This document shows positions 62,501-64,000 of a DNA stretch of 64,000 nt, piece by piece. Each line of letters starts with the position of its first letter. The first letter of the stretch is position 1. A program made the position numbers and the translations under genes. Source of the stretch: Lutjanus erythropterus (lineage: Eukaryota > Chordata > Actinopteri > Lutjaniformes > Lutjanidae); NCBI GenBank assembly GCA_020091685.1, contig CM034607.1, positions 16,607,221-16,671,220 of the forward strand. Direction: 5' to 3'. The notes beneath the pieces are model-generated. The model ran no database searches, had not been told where the DNA came from, and saw only the letters and a program-made list of their open reading frames with translations.

Positions 62501-63126
62501 GCGTAAATGGGCGCCATTTATTGGGGTTAACTGTTAAGGGTGTGGAGGAACACTGATTGGAGGTATAGGGACAAGGTGTTTGCCGTGTTCAAATGGGATG
62601 TGTGGCGTGTAATGGGAGGGTAATGGCGTGTATCCACTGCTGGGTGAATGTACAAGCGCTAATGGCCTCTTTTGTGTTTCCCCTCCTATCTCCAGATGGC
62701 TGACTGTGGAGGCATGCCCCAGGTTGACCAGGTGTGTATGTCTGTGTTTGTGCGACAGAACCAAAAAAACACCGTTAATGTTATTGAGCAGGCTGGACAG
62801 GGCTGGATAATCGGCGCAGAGGGTCAGGTGGATGGCTGGATGGCATAAGAAGGTTACACTTAAGAGCATTAGCAAGTGGCAGACATGAAGCACAGTTGTC
62901 AGGTTGTAATCCTCCGCCCTGCACAGCACCTGCTCATAGCAGCTGTCATATCTCAGACCCGGAGCAGTGAGCTGCTGGATGAGAGATTGAGTCTGCCAAT
63001 GTTGTGTAAACAAGTCAAATAATTAATGACAAGAGGACTAATTATCTCCCTTCCCGTGTTTTGCTTCTCTGCAGCCTGGCAAACTGACAGAAGCTTTCAA
63101 GTACTTCATTCAGGGCATGGGATACA
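53552..63126 (+). CDS. ndrg1: NDRG1, isoform from the upstream promoter (3' end outside the window)
   Basis: NDRG1 is a cytoplasmic stress- and differentiation-responsive protein with an alpha/beta-hydrolase fold but no catalytic triad. Exons: 53552-53608 (acceptor at 53533), 54474-54509, 57254-57359, 57666-57786, 58875-58937, 59038-59098, 59757-59843, 60543-60599, 60702-60805, 60989-61045, 61142-61193, 62203-62250, 62696-62731, 63075-63126, all phase-consistent, giving 312 residues so far. The N-terminus [13 protein letters not shown] resembles NDRG family starts. Diagnostic stretches are [27 protein letters not shown] (the nucleophile-elbow Ser is absent), [21 protein letters not shown] and [23 protein letters not shown] points to NDRG1 rather than NDRG3. 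The frame leaves the window after QGMGY, at a donor at 63127. The C-terminal tail, where NDRG1 has its phosphorylated repeats, is not in view. Whether this is ndrg1a or ndrg1b cannot be told. Confidence 0.93.
54945..55330 (+). repeat. Fragment of the 'accaagtc' fish element
   Basis: 'gaccaagtcgttgttttgaa', 'agtcgcaagtct' and 'caagtccgaagtcaagacag' are typical words of the family seen at 30412-31277. It is truncated, and the right end is uncertain. It lies in the intron between the upstream N-terminal exons and the alternative promoter. Confidence 0.45.
56045..56171 (+). promoter_or_regulatory. ndrg1: Internal ndrg1 promoter (TATA) and short leader
   Basis: TATAAAA at 56045-56051 lies about 127 bases before the ATG at 56172, with a leader rich in cap-like and purine sequence (initiation near 56075). 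No splice acceptor precedes the ATG, so the exon begins here. This is a second, TATA-driven promoter of the same gene. Confidence 0.7.
56172..63126 (+). CDS. ndrg1: NDRG1, isoform from the internal promoter (alternative N-terminus)
   Basis: The first coding exon 56172-56225 encodes [18 protein letters not shown] and ends at a donor (AGC|gtgagt) in phase 0, the same phase as the upstream exon at 54509, so it joins the common exon at 57254 ([10 protein letters not shown]) without a frame change. The 18-residue acidic start replaces the 31 residues of the other isoform. The body is shared. Support: TATA box at 56045, an ATG with a favourable context (aacATGg), an open frame to a good donor, and sequence similar in kind to NDRG N-termini. 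Its use in any tissue is inferred from structure only. Confidence 0.8.
56471..56706 (+). mobile_element. AGCTGCAACTAAT-family MITE, copy 3 (5' truncated)
   Basis: It shares 'gatgtcctcaaatgtcttgt', 'acccaaagatattcagttta' and 'tgtcatagaggagtaaagaa' with copy 1, and ends 'atcgattaatcattgcaact'. The left terminal repeat is missing. It lies in the ndrg1 intron after the internal first exon. Confidence 0.75.
57000..57182 (+). repeat. Degenerate tandem repeat (GTAAGATAGTAAAATAA) ending in (AGT)n
   Basis: AT-rich words 'gatagtaaaataag' recur about eight times, then six AGT units at 57162-57180. It is simple-sequence drift inside an ndrg1 intron. Confidence 0.75.
58094..58340 (-). mobile_element. TTAAAGCTACTACAAG-family MITE, copy D, inverted
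   Basis: 'ctgttaaagctgccacaagg' at the left corresponds to the right terminus of copies A and C. 'catatgacctacataagcaa'-type words (58160-58180), 'ttgaaatcagatgaaaca' and 'cttcccctacgataaccc' follow in reverse order. The far end is not recognisable. Confidence 0.65.
58550..58775 (+). repeat. Fish repeat with six 20-bp CATAGCAAC units
   Basis: 'cgacccactcactgtacatt' and 'acaatccattatataaccca' lead into six tandem ~20-bp units (58652-58771) with the core CATAGCAACGGTCTGTT. A related single copy is at about 59480-59645 ('tgacccactcattatatatt', 'catctatagcaatgatctgc'). It is therefore a dispersed element with a tandem part. Confidence 0.7.
62376..62421. repeat. Short hairpin (inverted GCGTCCTCA..GCGACAT)
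   Basis: GCGTCCTCAGAAGCGACAT at 62376-62394 pairs with ATGTCGCCTGTGAGGACGC at 62403-62421 at about 17 of 19 positions, across an 8-base loop. It lies in the ndrg1 intron between 62250 and 62696. It could be a fold-back element or an element terminus. Confidence 0.6.
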
Positions 63127-63377
63127 GTAAGTATTCAAGACATTAAGAATTTTTACTTGGTGACGTGCATGCAGTCTGTCTCTACCAACAGACAATTACG
63201 TACAGAACCCTGTAAAAGATGACTTTTTTGCCACCTTGTGGTAAGATTAAGATCTTTGGCCTCACAGTTCACATCTTCCTCCTCACCCCCTCCGTGTTGG
63301 TTAATAAATAAGCCATGAACTCACTGGGGACAGTGGGGTGTAATCCGATCTCAACTTAAAGTCAACTCCAGATGTTT

Positions 63378-63960
63378 ATAACAGCAGTGGAAGAAGTATC
63401 CAAGCAGTACCACTTGAGTAAAAGAGCATTGCATTCAAAACTATACTTAAAGACAAGGGACTTTAATATTTTGGTGATTTTGTTGATTTTGGAGGCCCCT
63501 TGTGGATAAAAGCAGTAGTATTTCCATGATCATAACCACAAAATATATCATCAAAAATCTCTTCCTGCCTTCTCTTTACTGGCTAACTCTACTCACTGTA
63601 ATTTTGGCCTATAAACACCGAGAGAATCTGACTTGGTGCCAGTTGGGTAAAACAGCTATACAGAAATAGTTAATTGCTGATGTTCTTGTTTGCTTATGTA
63701 GGTCATGTGGAGGAATCATATAACCAGTTAAAAACTTATTTTGGTACATTGAAATTATGATAAAAACAAATACCCACTCTTAAGGTGAAATGTCCATATT
63801 TTGCAGTTAAGGTGATAATGAGCCATTGGATATCATTACTGATATATAAGCATGTAAATAACATTTTATTGTTGTAGTTGGTCGGTGGAACTGACTCCAG
63901 CCATTTGATTTACTGCTGGGTGGTTTAATTTACTGCTCCTTTAGAAAAGCTTTTTATTTT
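63378..63960 (+). repeat. Fish 'agtaaaagt' repeat split by a MITE
   Basis: The left part (63378-63445: 'cagcagtggaagaagtatcc', 'cttgagtaaaagagcattgc') and the right part (63840-63960: 'gtagttggtcggtggaact', 'tactgctgggtggtttaatt') are parts of one repeat, relative of 33733-34165. A MITE sits between them. It lies in the last visible ndrg1 intron. Confidence 0.55.
63445..63760 (+). mobile_element. TTAAAGCTACTACAAG-family MITE, copy E
   Basis: It contains 'ggccccttgtggataaaagc', 'agtatttccatgatcataac', 'ctttactggctaactctact', 'cttgtttgcttatgtaggtc' and 'ataaccagttaaaaactta', in the order seen in copies A and C. The ends are partly decayed. Confidence 0.7.
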
Positions 63961-64000
63961 TCTTTAATTATTCATTTGTATAAAAATGTTTAGATTACTT

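Noticed and set aside
53552..63126. NDRG3 or NDRG2 as an alternative to NDRG1
   Set aside because: [16 protein letters not shown] and [10 protein letters not shown] match NDRG1. NDRG3 differs at these positions. The distinctive NDRG1 tail lies outside the window, so this is not fully closed.

Overview
The window is a piece of a spiny-rayed (percomorph-type) teleost genome. The genes are vertebrate, split by GT-AG introns. The spaces between exons are full of short inverted-repeat elements, an L1-like fragment, a Tc1-like fossil and CA, AAT and ACTC microsatellites of the kind usual in fish. All four genes recognised lie on the + strand, and I see no tRNA, rRNA or CRISPR.

Layout. (1) 1498-1616 is the last coding exon of a gene I cannot name. 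Its long 3' UTR runs to a poly(A) signal near 3442 and contains a 327-bp inverted-repeat element. (2) 3.5-8.9 kb is repeat-rich intergenic DNA with a degenerate Tc1-like transposase nested between long inverted arms. (3) About 8.9-23.6 kb is a complete beta-catenin gene: a CpG-rich non-coding exon 1, 15 coding exons giving 768 residues, a small intron in the 3' UTR and a poly(A) signal at 23578. It is clearly beta-catenin rather than plakoglobin, but it is diverged at both ends, so I read it as the second teleost paralogue (ctnnb2-like). (4) 27.8-29.1 kb is a small three-exon gene for a very divergent FoxH1-like forkhead protein of 283 residues. Its recognition helix has lost residues that are almost invariant in the family, while a Groucho-type EH1 motif is kept. 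(5) 29.2-45.3 kb is intergenic: mobile-element remnants, microsatellites, a 42-bp minisatellite and an unexplained CpG-dense block at about 34.43-34.83 kb. (6) 45.4 kb to the window end is the 5' part of ndrg1. It has two TATA promoters, each feeding its own N-terminal coding sequence into a shared body that begins at 57254. The last exon or exons lie beyond the window.

How the genes relate. Beta-catenin is the Wnt effector and the core of adherens junctions, and FoxH1 is the Nodal/Smad2 partner. Both families act in early dorsal and mesendoderm patterning, so their adjacency is notable, but nothing here shows shared regulation. NDRG1 is a stress- and differentiation-responsive cytoplasmic protein of the alpha/beta-hydrolase fold.

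The most novel items are the forkhead gene with the altered recognition helix, the dual-promoter ndrg1 with its two N-termini, the L1 fragment ending close to a beta-catenin splice acceptor, and a five-copy inverted-repeat element family caught in nested insertions. All splice sites and family calls were read by eye. No alignment or expression data were available.
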